Below are positions 43,092-52,467 of a stretch of 64,000 nucleotides of DNA, in pieces (position 1 is the first letter of the stretch; each line of letters opens with the position of its first letter). Origin of the DNA: an uncultured Bacteroidota bacterium (GTDB lineage Bacteria > Bacteroidota > Bacteroidia > Flavobacteriales > Flavobacteriaceae); NCBI GenBank assembly GCA_902604715.1, contig CACLAD010000001.1, positions 124,001-188,000 of the forward strand, read 5' to 3'. The notes below the pieces were generated by a model. It had not been told where the DNA came from. It worked only from the letters and a program-made list of their open reading frames with translations, and searched no databases. Both the position numbers and the translations under genes were made by a program.

Positions 43092-43888
43092 GATTCAAGT
43101 TTATTGTAACCCCCCTTAAAGACCATATTTACTTCTCCTGAAAGCCAAATATCTGAAAATAAATTTTTTTTCTTATTTAATTCAACACAAAGCAAACCAC
43201 CTTTCATTAATATTTCTATTTTATCGTGACTTACTAAACCAGAATCTTTTAAAAAAACTGCGGAAGCCACAGCACCTGTCCCACAAGATAGAGTTTCATC
43301 TTCCACACCTCTTTCATACGTCCTTAATTTAATTTTTGAATCTGAAATCTGACAAAAATTTATATTTAACCCATTAGTATATTCTGAATATTTTGATTTT
43401 AATTCACTGGCTTCTTTAACTATATCAATTGAATCGATATTTTCATATATTCTAATTAAATGAGGAGAACCAGTGTCGACAAATGTGGTGTTATATTTAT
43501 CATTATAATTAAATATCTCAGATTTCAAAACATCATTCATTTTGACGCTAATCCTACCATTTGTAATTTTTGACTCATGCACACCATCAATCGCATTGAA
43601 AATTGCCTTTTCTTCAATGATATTTAATTTATTTGCTAAATGTGTTATACATCTTGAACCATTTCCACAAAATCCTGATTCTGAACCATCAGCATTAAAG
43701 TATATCATTCTAAAATTAAATATATCATGATTTTCAAATAAAATAAGCCCATCTGCTCCGACACCCTTCTTTCTATCACAAATATTCTGAATTAATTCAT
43801 TATCATCTTTTTGAAATTTTAAATCTCTATTGTCAATAATTACGAAATCATTACCTGTGCCCTCATATTTGAAAAAATCAATTTTCAT
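43088..43888 (-). CDS. dapF: diaminopimelate epimerase
   Basis: KYEGTGNDFVIIDNR, FCGNGSRC, ERGVEDETLSCGTGAVA. Confidence 0.96.
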   Translation of the reverse strand: MKIDFFKYEGTGNDFVIIDNRDLKFQKDDNELIQNICDRKKGVGADGLILFENHDIFNFRMIYFNADGSESGFCGNGSRCITHLANKLNIIEEKAIFNAIDGVHESKITNGRISVKMNDVLKSEIFNYNDKYNTTFVDTGSPHLIRIYENIDSIDIVKEASELKSKYSEYTNGLNINFCQISDSKIKLRTYERGVEDETLSCGTGAVASAVFLKDSGLVSHDKIEILMKGGLLCVELNKKKNLFSDIWLSGEVNMVFKGGYNKLES

Positions 43889-43994
43889 ATGCGCAAATAT
43901 AGGAATAAATGGACCATATTAAATTGTTAAATATGAGTTAAAAAAATTAGCATGAAAATTGATATTGTTTATTTTTAAATATTGATTTTTACTT

Positions 43995-45422
43995 ATGAAA
44001 AAATTTATTGTATCCTTTTTTGGATTGGTCATTTTAATTCTCTCTATAATTCTTATCTCAAATATTATCAATGATAATATACAAGAAGAAATAAGCAAAA
44101 TAAACGAGGCAAAAAGCAAAGATTTAGTTTTAAAAAGCTTTAAAGCACAAACTCAAAACACCAATTATAATTATCTAAATATTCAAAGACCTGACTTTGT
44201 TGAAATTGCTAAAAAATCAATTAATACAGTTGTACATGTAAAAAGCTCGTCATCTAAAAGTGATTATAGTATTGAAGATTTTATTTTTGGCAGATCACAA
44301 AGAAGGCCTCAGGTTGGTTCGGGCTCCGGAGTAATAATTTCGTCTGATGGATATATTATAACTAATCATCATGTAATAGAAACAGCTGAGGATATACAAA
44401 TAACAACTAACAACAACCAGTCTTTTGATGCAACAATTATTGGAAGTGATGAGCAAAATGATATTGCACTTCTTAAAATAGAAACTCAAGATGAATTACC
44501 TTATGCTGTTTTTGGTGATAGTGATACAACACAAATTGGAGAATGGGTTTTAGCGGTTGGCAACCCATTCAATCTAACCTCTACTGTAACAGCTGGAATT
44601 ATTTCTGCAAAATCTAGAAGTCTTGATCCAACTGGAAGAACAACCCAATCATACATACAAACTGATGCTGCGGTCAACCCTGGAAATTCAGGTGGAGCAT
44701 TAATCAATGATCAAGGGGAGTTAATTGGAATAAATACTGCCATTCAAACTCAAACCGGTTCTTATGTAGGTTATTCATTTGCTGTTCCTAGTAATATCGC
44801 AAAAAAAGTAATTGAAGATATTTTAGAATACGGAAATGTACAATATGGATTTCTTGGAGTCACTGGCACTTCATTAAACAGCTTCAGAGCAAAAGAATTA
44901 AAAGTTGAAGATACAGAAGGATTTTTTATAAATGGAATTGATAAAGAATCTGGAGCCAATACAGCAGGAATAAAAATTGGAGATATAATAAAAGATATTG
45001 ATGGTATTAAAATTTCTAAATTCTCAGATTTAAAAGGATATCTAAATACTAAAAGACCCAACGATATTGTAGAAGTAAATCTTAAAAGAGATGATCAATC
45101 CAAAAAAGTAAAAGTTCAATTGAATAGAAATGAAAGAATAAATTTTTATTTAATCGGAATACTCAAAAATATGAGTCCTGATGAGTTATCGGAAAGAAAC
45201 TTAGATGATGGTGTAAAAATTTCAGAGTTTAACTCTGATTACAAATCATATTGGGAAGATTACGGTGTCAAAGAAAATGATGTGATAAGAAAAATAAACG
45301 GAGAAGATATTAATTCTATTTCAGACATTGATAAAATTGTAACATCAAGAAAATATTATGATCCTATAAGTATTGAAATATTAACTCAGGAGAATAAATT
45401 AGAAAGATTTAACTTTAGATAA
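43995..45422 (+). CDS. Do/HtrA-family periplasmic serine protease
   Basis: [39 protein letters not shown] domains. Confidence 0.95.
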   Translation: MKKFIVSFFGLVILILSIILISNIINDNIQEEISKINEAKSKDLVLKSFKAQTQNTNYNYLNIQRPDFVEIAKKSINTVVHVKSSSSKSDYSIEDFIFGRSQRRPQVGSGSGVIISSDGYIITNHHVIETAEDIQITTNNNQSFDATIIGSDEQNDIALLKIETQDELPYAVFGDSDTTQIGEWVLAVGNPFNLTSTVTAGIISAKSRSLDPTGRTTQSYIQTDAAVNPGNSGGALINDQGELIGINTAIQTQTGSYVGYSFAVPSNIAKKVIEDILEYGNVQYGFLGVTGTSLNSFRAKELKVEDTEGFFINGIDKESGANTAGIKIGDIIKDIDGIKISKFSDLKGYLNTKRPNDIVEVNLKRDDQSKKVKVQLNRNERINFYLIGILKNMSPDELSERNLDDGVKISEFNSDYKSYWEDYGVKENDVIRKINGEDINSISDIDKIVTSRKYYDPISIEILTQENKLERFNFR

Positions 45423-45430
45423 ATTTTTCA

Positions 45431-46102
45431 ATGCGAATAGATATAATTTCAGCTGTACCCGAGCTTCTGTCTGGGCCTTTCAACTCATCAATTATAAGAA
45501 AGAGCATTGAAAAAAATATTACTGAAATACACATACATAACCTAAGAGAATACTCAAAAAATAAATACAAGTCAATTGATGACTATCAATACGGTGGTGG
45601 AGCAGGTATGGTAATGCTTATTGAGCCAATTGATAAATGTATCTCAAAACTAAAAAGTGAGAGAGATTATGATGAAATCATATATATGACCCCGGACGGA
45701 TCAAAATTAAATCAATCCCTAAGTAATAAATTGTCATGTGTGACCAACATAATAATATTATGTGGACACTATAAGGGTATTGACCAAAGAATTAGAGAAA
45801 ATTTAATTACAATGGAGATTTCAATTGGTGATTATGTTCTTACAGGCGGTGAACTACCTGCCGCAATACTTACTGACAGCATAGTTAGGCTAATACCAGG
45901 AGCTATTGGCGATGAAACATCAGCACTTACAGACTCCTTTCAAGACAATCTCCTTTCTTACCCTGTTTATTCAAGACCTAAGGAGTATAAATCATGGCAA
46001 GTTCCAGAAATCTTATTTTCAGGAGATCAAAAAAAAATTGAAAAATGGCGTATGGAAAAATCTGTTGAAATAACCAAGAAAAAAAGACCTGATTTACTAT
46101 AA
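45431..46102 (+). CDS. trmD: tRNA (guanine-N1)-methyltransferase
   Basis: [35 protein letters not shown]. Confidence 0.97.
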   Translation: MRIDIISAVPELLSGPFNSSIIRKSIEKNITEIHIHNLREYSKNKYKSIDDYQYGGGAGMVMLIEPIDKCISKLKSERDYDEIIYMTPDGSKLNQSLSNKLSCVTNIIILCGHYKGIDQRIRENLITMEISIGDYVLTGGELPAAILTDSIVRLIPGAIGDETSALTDSFQDNLLSYPVYSRPKEYKSWQVPEILFSGDQKKIEKWRMEKSVEITKKKRPDLL

Positions 46103-46143
46103 ATTAAAGTTTCCCTTAATTATATATAATTTATTTTTTTAAT

Positions 46144-46220
46144 TATATTTGCACGCGTTTCTGTCCAACCTCTTAGTTAAAGTAATTAACGTTGCATAGA
46201 ACTAAAATAAAATAGCACAC
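46144..46220 (+). promoter_or_regulatory. candidate promoter (TATATTTG) and 5' leader of rplS
   Basis: tatatttgc at 46145-46153 matches the Bacteroidota -7 element TAnnTTTG; ~65-nt leader containing GTTAA-agtaa-TTAAC. Confidence 0.5.
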
Positions 46221-46571
46221 ATGAGTTCACTAGTTAAATTTGTAGAAGAAAAATTCGTAGAAAGCAAAGATCTACCCTCCTTTAGTTCCGGTGACACAAT
46301 AACCGTTTATTATGAGATTAGAGAAGGTGATAAAACAAGAACTCAGTTTTTTAAAGGAGTTGTTTTACAGAGAAGAGGTTCAGGTTCGACCGAGACATTT
46401 ACCATAAGAAAAATGTCTGGTTCAATTGGTGTCGAAAGAATATTCCCAATAAATTCCCCATCAATTCAAAAAATTGAGGTAAACAAAAAGGGTAAAGTAA
46501 GACGTGCACGCATTTTCTATTTCAGAAATCTCACAGGTAAAAAAGCAAAAATAAAAGAAAGCAGAGGTTAA
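46221..46571 (+). CDS. rplS: 50S ribosomal protein L19
   Basis: SFSSGDTITVYYEIREGDKTRTQFFKGVVLQRRGSGSTETFTIRKMSGSIGVERIFPINSP. Confidence 0.97.
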   Translation: MSSLVKFVEEKFVESKDLPSFSSGDTITVYYEIREGDKTRTQFFKGVVLQRRGSGSTETFTIRKMSGSIGVERIFPINSPSIQKIEVNKKGKVRRARIFYFRNLTGKKAKIKESRG

Positions 46572-46592
46572 TTTAATACTTTTTCAACAATT

Positions 46593-46633
46593 GTTAATAT
46601 CGTTGGTTTACAACAGGTTAACATCTTTTTTTT
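46593..46633 (+). terminator. candidate intrinsic terminator after rplS
   Basis: GTTAA(46593-97)..GTTG-gttta-CAAC..TTAAC(46618-22) hairpin followed by an 8-T run (46626-46633). Confidence 0.6.
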
Positions 46634-46641
46634 AAAATTTA

Positions 46642-46671
46642 TTGAAATACTCAACTAATATTATAATTTAG
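46642..46671 (+). promoter_or_regulatory. candidate Bacteroidota-type promoter for the rplS-icd intergenic RNA
   Basis: TTG (46642-44) -19 nt- TAATTTAG (46664-71), one mismatch to TAnnTTTG; identical TTG-N19 spacing to the tRNA-Lys promoter at 63371-63400. Confidence 0.5.
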
Positions 46672-47187
46672 TGTCAGGATTTGTTTGTAGTGGATCCCAC
46701 AAGGATAAACTAATCACTTTTAAGTGTAATCAAATTCAAGGACGTTCTTTAACAAATTACTTACATGGCAGCAAGGAAACTTAAAGCCTAAAGCAGAGAG
46801 AAACTAAATTTTAAAATGTGTGCCTGCACAATTTTAAAATAAAAGACTTTCTCTCAGTGTAGCTTAGCTTCACTGAGTCCTGAAGGCCTAGCCTTAAGGA
46901 GAAACCTAAGAACAACTAAAGTAACCCAGTGTGAAATTAGTAACCTGGAGTGAAATAAATGACTCAAAGGGACAATCACTTCGTACGAAATGATTAAAAG
47001 TAAGTAATTAGGAATCAAAATGTGAAAAGTTCTTAGGAGCTGAGTATCAAAACGGTTCCGAAAATAGCGAAGATGTTTGCAAGCTTATTTCCTCGGAAAA
47101 GAGCTATCCCGAAACGGAAGTAAACATACTCGATATTTAGAAAGCCGCACATAAGTAGCAATACTTTAGTGCGGCTTTCATTTTTTG
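46671..47187 (+). ncRNA. candidate ~515-nt structured non-coding RNA of unidentified family
   Basis: No ORF in the track between 46572 and 47261; promoter-like and terminator elements at the ends; long-range complementarities 46755-64/47000-09 (10 bp) and 46905-13/47029-37 (9 bp, pseudoknotted), 46796-803/46848-855 (8 bp) enclosing 46808-17/46831-40 (10 bp), and nested 3' domain 47042-47/47126-31, 47056-60/47115-19, 47064-68/47103-07. Confidence 0.65.
47141..47186 (+). terminator. strong Rho-independent terminator
   Basis: AAAGCCGCAC-ataagtagcaatacttta-GTGCGGCTTT perfect 10-bp GC-rich stem followed by a 6-T run. Confidence 0.92.
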
Positions 47188-47261
47188 ATAACTATTCTTC
47201 ATTTATTCTTTTATTTTATAGTCATTTTTTATATTTGAGACACTAACTATTCAGAAGAAAA

Positions 47262-49475
47262 TTGATGTCGAAAATAATATATACAATGACTGATGAAGCA
47301 CCTGCTTTAGCTACTGTCTCACTGTTACCAATATTACAAGCTTTTTCTAAATCATCAGGTGTCAAATTTGAAAGTAGAGATATTTCCTTATCATCAAGAA
47401 TCCTGGCCACTTTTAATGATTTTTTAGGAAGTAAGATTAAATATGAGAATGATTTAGAATTTTTGGGTAAACTTGTAAAAGACCCTAATGCTAATATTAT
47501 AAAATTACCAAATATTAGTGCATCAATTCCTCAGCTTAAAAAGGCTATAATCGAACTTCAAAGTCAAGGCTATAATATTCCGAATTATCCAGAGAAAGTG
47601 GAAAACGATAATGACTTGATTATCAAATCAATTTACGATAAGATCAAGGGTAGCGCAGTTAATCCAGTGTTGAGAGAGGGTAATTCTGACAGAAGAGTTC
47701 CAATGGCTATAAAAAATTACATAAAGTCCAATCCACACAAACTTGGAAAGTGGTATAAAGATTCGAGAACTCATGTTTCATCTATGAGTCTAGGTGATTT
47801 TAGAAATAACGAAACTTCCTTGACCAGTGATAAGCATGAACTTTTAAACATATATCATTATAACAAAAATGAAAAGAAAAGTATACTCAAAGAAAATATA
47901 ACTGTTCACAAGAAAGCTATTATAGATTGTAGTTATATGAGTATTTCCGCATTGGAAGAATTTATTGATAATCAGATTAGAGAGTGTAAAGAAAAAAATA
48001 TGCTTTTATCATTACATCTAAAGGCATCAATGATGAAAGTAAGTGATCCGATAATTTTTGGTCATGTCTTGAAGGTGTTTTTCAAAAATTTTATAAAAAA
48101 TAACAAAAAAGTTCTCGATGAAATTAATGTGAATTTTAATAGTGGTTTATCTAATATATTTGAAAAGTTAAATCAATTAGACAATGTAAGAAGGGAAAAA
48201 TTAACTAGTGAAATAGAATTAGACATTGAAAATGGACCTGATATAGCTATGGTTAACTCTGAGAAAAATATAACAAATTTTCATATCCCTAGTGATGTTA
48301 TAATAGACGCCTCGATGCCAGCTATGATAAAAAGTTCTGGCAAAATGTGGGATAAAAACGGTGAACTAAAAGATACTAAAGCTATAATTCCCGATAGTAG
48401 CTACTCTTCAATATATCAAGCAACAATAGATTTCTGCAAAGAAAATGGACAATTTGATCCTGCTCTGATGGGAACAGTTCAAAATGTTGGGCTTATGGCC
48501 AAAAAGGCTGAGGAGTATGGTTCTCATGATAAAACATTTGAAATTAAAGAAGATGGTAAAATATGTGTAGAAACTAAAGATGGTAAAATTTTATTTACTC
48601 ACAATGTTATGAAGGGGGATATTTGGAGAATGTGCCTTGTAAGAAATGAAGCAACTAAAGATTGGGTAAAATTAGCAGTCGAAAGAGCAAGATCTACAAA
48701 CTATCCTGCTGTTTTCTGGTTGGATGACAATCGATCTCACGATAAGCAACTTATAAAAGTTGTAAAAGAAGAAATTGAAAAAATTGACACTGCTGGGTTA
48801 AATATCCAAATACTTTCTCCCTACAAAGCAACATTGTACACACTTGATGAAATTAAGAAGGGAAATAATGTAATTTCAGTTTCTGGTAATGTTCTTAGAG
48901 ATTATTTAACTGATCTATTTCCAATTTTAGAATTAGGCACTAGTGCTAAAATGTTATCAATTGTTCCCTTGATGAACGGAGGTAAGCTTTTTGAAACCGG
49001 TGCTGGTGGTTCTGCCCCGAAACATGTACAACAATTAGTTGAAGAAAACCATTTGAGATGGGATTCATTGGGCGAGTTTTTGGCAATTTCTGTTGCATTG
49101 GAAAATATTGGTAAAACAAATGTTAAAAGTAAAATCCTTTCGAAATGCCTTTCAAAAGCAATTGAAAAATTATTGATGAAAGAAAAATCTCCATCTAGAG
49201 ATGTGGGTGAAATTGATAATAGAGGCAGTCATTTTTACCTTGCATTATATTGGGCTGAACATTTATCGAAACAAAATGAAAATATTGAATTAAAAAATGA
49301 GTTTGAAAAGGTTTATAATCTACTTCAAAAAAATGAGAATCAAATAATTAATGAGATTGATTCTACTCAGGGTTGCAAGGTTGATTTAGGAGGATATTAT
49401 AATACTAATGATGAAATAACTAAGAAAATAATGAGGCCATCCGACTTATTTAATGAGATCATTTATAATATATAA
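47262..49475 (+). CDS. icd: monomeric NADP-dependent isocitrate dehydrogenase
   Basis: 737 aa; IIYTMTDEAPALATVSLLPI, RREGNSDRRVP-type motif, ETGAGGSAPKHVQQ. Confidence 0.96.
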   Translation: MMSKIIYTMTDEAPALATVSLLPILQAFSKSSGVKFESRDISLSSRILATFNDFLGSKIKYENDLEFLGKLVKDPNANIIKLPNISASIPQLKKAIIELQSQGYNIPNYPEKVENDNDLIIKSIYDKIKGSAVNPVLREGNSDRRVPMAIKNYIKSNPHKLGKWYKDSRTHVSSMSLGDFRNNETSLTSDKHELLNIYHYNKNEKKSILKENITVHKKAIIDCSYMSISALEEFIDNQIRECKEKNMLLSLHLKASMMKVSDPIIFGHVLKVFFKNFIKNNKKVLDEINVNFNSGLSNIFEKLNQLDNVRREKLTSEIELDIENGPDIAMVNSEKNITNFHIPSDVIIDASMPAMIKSSGKMWDKNGELKDTKAIIPDSSYSSIYQATIDFCKENGQFDPALMGTVQNVGLMAKKAEEYGSHDKTFEIKEDGKICVETKDGKILFTHNVMKGDIWRMCLVRNEATKDWVKLAVERARSTNYPAVFWLDDNRSHDKQLIKVVKEEIEKIDTAGLNIQILSPYKATLYTLDEIKKGNNVISVSGNVLRDYLTDLFPILELGTSAKMLSIVPLMNGGKLFETGAGGSAPKHVQQLVEENHLRWDSLGEFLAISVALENIGKTNVKSKILSKCLSKAIEKLLMKEKSPSRDVGEIDNRGSHFYLALYWAEHLSKQNENIELKNEFEKVYNLLQKNENQIINEIDSTQGCKVDLGGYYNTNDEITKKIMRPSDLFNEIIYNI

Positions 49476-49477
49476 AC

Positions 49478-50290
49478 TTGCAGATTATAAAAACTACAGA
49501 AAAAGATTCAAAGTATTCAAATCTTGAAAAAAAATCAGTTCAAGAAATTTTATTAGAAATAAATCTAGAGGATTCAACTATCGCCGATTCTGTAGAAAGT
49601 TGTATACCTCAAATTAATGATTTAATATCCAAGGCTGTTGATTTAGTTATTTCAAAGGGAAGAATTTTTTATATAGGTTCTGGAACAAGTGGAAGATTAG
49701 GAATTGTTGATGCATCTGAATGTCTACCAACTTTTGGTGTTGGAGATAAAATCATCGGCATAATTGCTGGAGGAGATAAAGCTATTAGAATTTCTCAAGA
49801 ATTCGCTGAAGATTCTACCACAACAGCATGGCTAGATTTAACAAAACATAATGTTAGTAAAAATGATATGGTTATTGGTATTTCTGCTTCGGGATCAACT
49901 CCATATGTAATCGGGGGGTTGGAAATGAGTAAAAAAAACAAAATTACGACTGGTTGCATAACCTGTAACTTGCAAACAAAAATTGCTGAAAATTCAGATT
50001 TTCCAATTGAAGTAATTGTTGGACCTGAATATGTTACAGGAAGCTCAAGAATGAAAGCAGGTACGGCTCAAAAAATGATTCTTAATATGATATCAACAAC
50101 CGTAATGATTAAGTTAGGTAGGATTCATGACAACAAGATGATTGATATGAAATTATCAAACAATAAGCTTTATGAAAGGGCTATTAGAATCCTAAAAACA
50201 ATTCTTGATATAGATACCGAAACCGCAAAAAAACTGATTGATGAATATAAAAATATCAGAACTGCTGTAGAAAAATTCCAAAAAAAATAA
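49478..50290 (+). CDS. murQ: N-acetylmuramic acid 6-phosphate etherase
   Basis: IFYIGSGTSGRLGIVDASECLPTFG; VIGISASGSTPYV; TGSSRMKAGTAQKM. Confidence 0.96.
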   Translation: MQIIKTTEKDSKYSNLEKKSVQEILLEINLEDSTIADSVESCIPQINDLISKAVDLVISKGRIFYIGSGTSGRLGIVDASECLPTFGVGDKIIGIIAGGDKAIRISQEFAEDSTTTAWLDLTKHNVSKNDMVIGISASGSTPYVIGGLEMSKKNKITTGCITCNLQTKIAENSDFPIEVIVGPEYVTGSSRMKAGTAQKMILNMISTTVMIKLGRIHDNKMIDMKLSNNKLYERAIRILKTILDIDTETAKKLIDEYKNIRTAVEKFQKK

Positions 50291-50491
50291 ATGAATAAAA
50301 AAATTGCCAATCATATAAAACTTTTAATTTCATCTCTTATTCCAATATTTATTGGGCCAATATTAATTCATTTTGGAGGATTAAGAGGATCATATATTTT
50401 GACAATTTTAGGGGTAATAGTTTGTATTTCAGCCGTGTTAATGATATTTATGTCATTATTTGGAATAATAACTGAGCTATTTAAAAAATGA
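50291..50491 (+). CDS. small membrane protein (DUF6095-like)
   Basis: 66 aa with two predicted TM helices, between murQ and thrS. Confidence 0.6.
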   Translation: MNKKIANHIKLLISSLIPIFIGPILIHFGGLRGSYILTILGVIVCISAVLMIFMSLFGIITELFKK

Positions 50492-50520
50492 TTCATAATT
50501 TTATCTATTAATTTTCATCA

Positions 50521-52446
50521 ATGATAAATATTATATTAAAGGATGGTTCTGTTAAAAAATACAGCGAAGAAATGTCTGTAATATCTATCGCTAAAGACAT
50601 TAGTGAAGGACTAGCAAGAAATGTAATATCTGCAAAGTTCAATGAAAACGTTATTGAAACAAGCAGCATTATTAAAGAAGATGGAAAATTAGAATTTTAC
50701 ACATGGGATAATGATGATGGGAAAAAAGCCTTTTGGCACTCTTCTTCTCATGTTATGGCCCAATCAATAAAAGAACTCTTTCCAAAAGCTAAGCTAACAA
50801 TAGGGCCTGCGATCAATAATGGCTTTTATTATGATGTCGATTTAGGTGATCAAAAGATATCTGAAAAAGATTTTGAAAAAATTGAAATAAGAATGCTTGA
50901 AATATGCAGAGAAAAACATGATTTTAAATTAAGGCTTGTTTCAAAAAAAGATGCTTTAGAATTTTACAAAGAACGGAATAATGATTATAAAGTTCAATTA
51001 ATAAATAATTTAAATGACGGAGAAATAACTTTCTGCGATCATTCAAATTTCACTGATTTATGTAAAGGTGGACACATACCAAATACATCAATAATTAAAG
51101 CAGTTAAAATTTTAAATATTTCAGGTGCATTTTGGAGAGCTGACCAAAACAATAAGCAACTTACAAGAATTTACGGTATATCTTTTCCAAAACAAAAGCT
51201 TTTAACAGAGTACTTGGATAATATTGAGCGAGCAAAACTCAGAGATCATAGAAAGATTGGAAAAAATCTCAAACTTTTTTCATTTTCCAATAAGGTTGGC
51301 TTGGGATTACCCTTGTGGCTTCCGAAAGGAGTTGAATTAAGAGATAGACTAGAGAGTTTTTTAAAAAAAGCACAAAAAAAAGCTGGGTATGAAATGGTAA
51401 TTACGCCGCATATAGGAAATAAGGAACTTTATGTTACTTCAGGTCATTATGAAAAATATGGAGACGATAGTTTTCAACCAATCAAAACCCCAAAAGAAAA
51501 TGAAGAGTTTTACCTAAAACCTATGAATTGTCCCCATCATTGTGAAATTTATAACTCCCAAAAATTTAGCTACAAAGACTTACCTGTGAGATATGCAGAA
51601 TTTGGCACTGTATACAGATATGAGCAAAGTGGTGAGTTACATGGATTGACCAGAGTAAGGGGTTTTACTCAAGATGATGCACATATATTTTGTACCGAAG
51701 ACCAGCTTGATAGTGAATTTAAAAATGTTATTGACTTAACACTTTATGTATTCAAATCTTTAGAATTAAACGATTTCAGTGCTCAAATCTCTGTAAGAGA
51801 TGCAAAAAATATGAAAAAATATATTGGAGATGTAAAAGCCTGGGAAAAATCTGAAAAAGCTATTATTAAGGCTGTAAAAGATAAAAATCTTGAATACAAA
51901 ATTCAAGAAGGTGAAGCAGCATTTTACGGTCCAAAGCTTGATTTTATGGTAAAAGATGCATTAGGAAGAAAATGGCAGCTTGGTACAATTCAGGTTGACT
52001 ACAATTTACCTGAAAGATTTGATTTGACTTATATTGATAAAAATGATGAGTCCAAAAGACCTGTAATGATTCATCGAGCCCCTTTTGGGAGTCTTGAAAG
52101 ATTCATTGCTATTTTACTTGAAAATACTGCTGGAAATTTACCGCTTTGGTTAACACCAAACCAATTTATTATTCTCCCTATCAGTGAAAAGCATGAAAAA
52201 TACTGTGAAAATGTTTTAAATTTGTTAGAAAATGACGAAATTCGCGGCCTGATTGATAACAGAAGTGAGACTATAGGAAGAAAAATCAGAGATGCTGAAG
52301 TTGAAAAAATTCCTTACATGTTAATAATTGGGGAACAAGAATCAGAACAAAAATTAATCTCTGTAAGGAGTCATGGCGGAAATGATTATGGTAAGATGAA
52401 GGTTGAAGATTTTGTTAAAATCATAAATGAAAAAATAAAAATTTAA
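50521..52446 (+). CDS. thrS: threonyl-tRNA synthetase
   Basis: FWHSSSHVMAQSIKELFP; KPMNCPHHCEIY; RVRGFTQDDAHIFCT. Confidence 0.97.
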   Translation: MINIILKDGSVKKYSEEMSVISIAKDISEGLARNVISAKFNENVIETSSIIKEDGKLEFYTWDNDDGKKAFWHSSSHVMAQSIKELFPKAKLTIGPAINNGFYYDVDLGDQKISEKDFEKIEIRMLEICREKHDFKLRLVSKKDALEFYKERNNDYKVQLINNLNDGEITFCDHSNFTDLCKGGHIPNTSIIKAVKILNISGAFWRADQNNKQLTRIYGISFPKQKLLTEYLDNIERAKLRDHRKIGKNLKLFSFSNKVGLGLPLWLPKGVELRDRLESFLKKAQKKAGYEMVITPHIGNKELYVTSGHYEKYGDDSFQPIKTPKENEEFYLKPMNCPHHCEIYNSQKFSYKDLPVRYAEFGTVYRYEQSGELHGLTRVRGFTQDDAHIFCTEDQLDSEFKNVIDLTLYVFKSLELNDFSAQISVRDAKNMKKYIGDVKAWEKSEKAIIKAVKDKNLEYKIQEGEAAFYGPKLDFMVKDALGRKWQLGTIQVDYNLPERFDLTYIDKNDESKRPVMIHRAPFGSLERFIAILLENTAGNLPLWLTPNQFIILPISEKHEKYCENVLNLLENDEIRGLIDNRSETIGRKIRDAEVEKIPYMLIIGEQESEQKLISVRSHGGNDYGKMKVEDFVKIINEKIKI

Positions 52447-52467
52447 GTTTAATTAAAACAATTAATT

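Noticed and set aside
44295-45061. Minus-strand ORFs inside the HtrA-like protease gene
   Set aside because: Shadow ORFs antisense to a conserved protease
46671-47187. Region is tmRNA or RNase P RNA
   Set aside because: No tag-peptide reading frame or tRNA-like ends for tmRNA; none of the RNase P conserved blocks (GAGGAAAGUCC, ACAGAA..ACCGCC) recognisable on either strand. Rejection is by eye; cmscan would be decisive
46671-47187. Group II or group I intron remnant
   Set aside because: No domain V-like hairpin, no GUGYG 5' boundary with AY 3' end, no intron ORF, and flanking genes are intact
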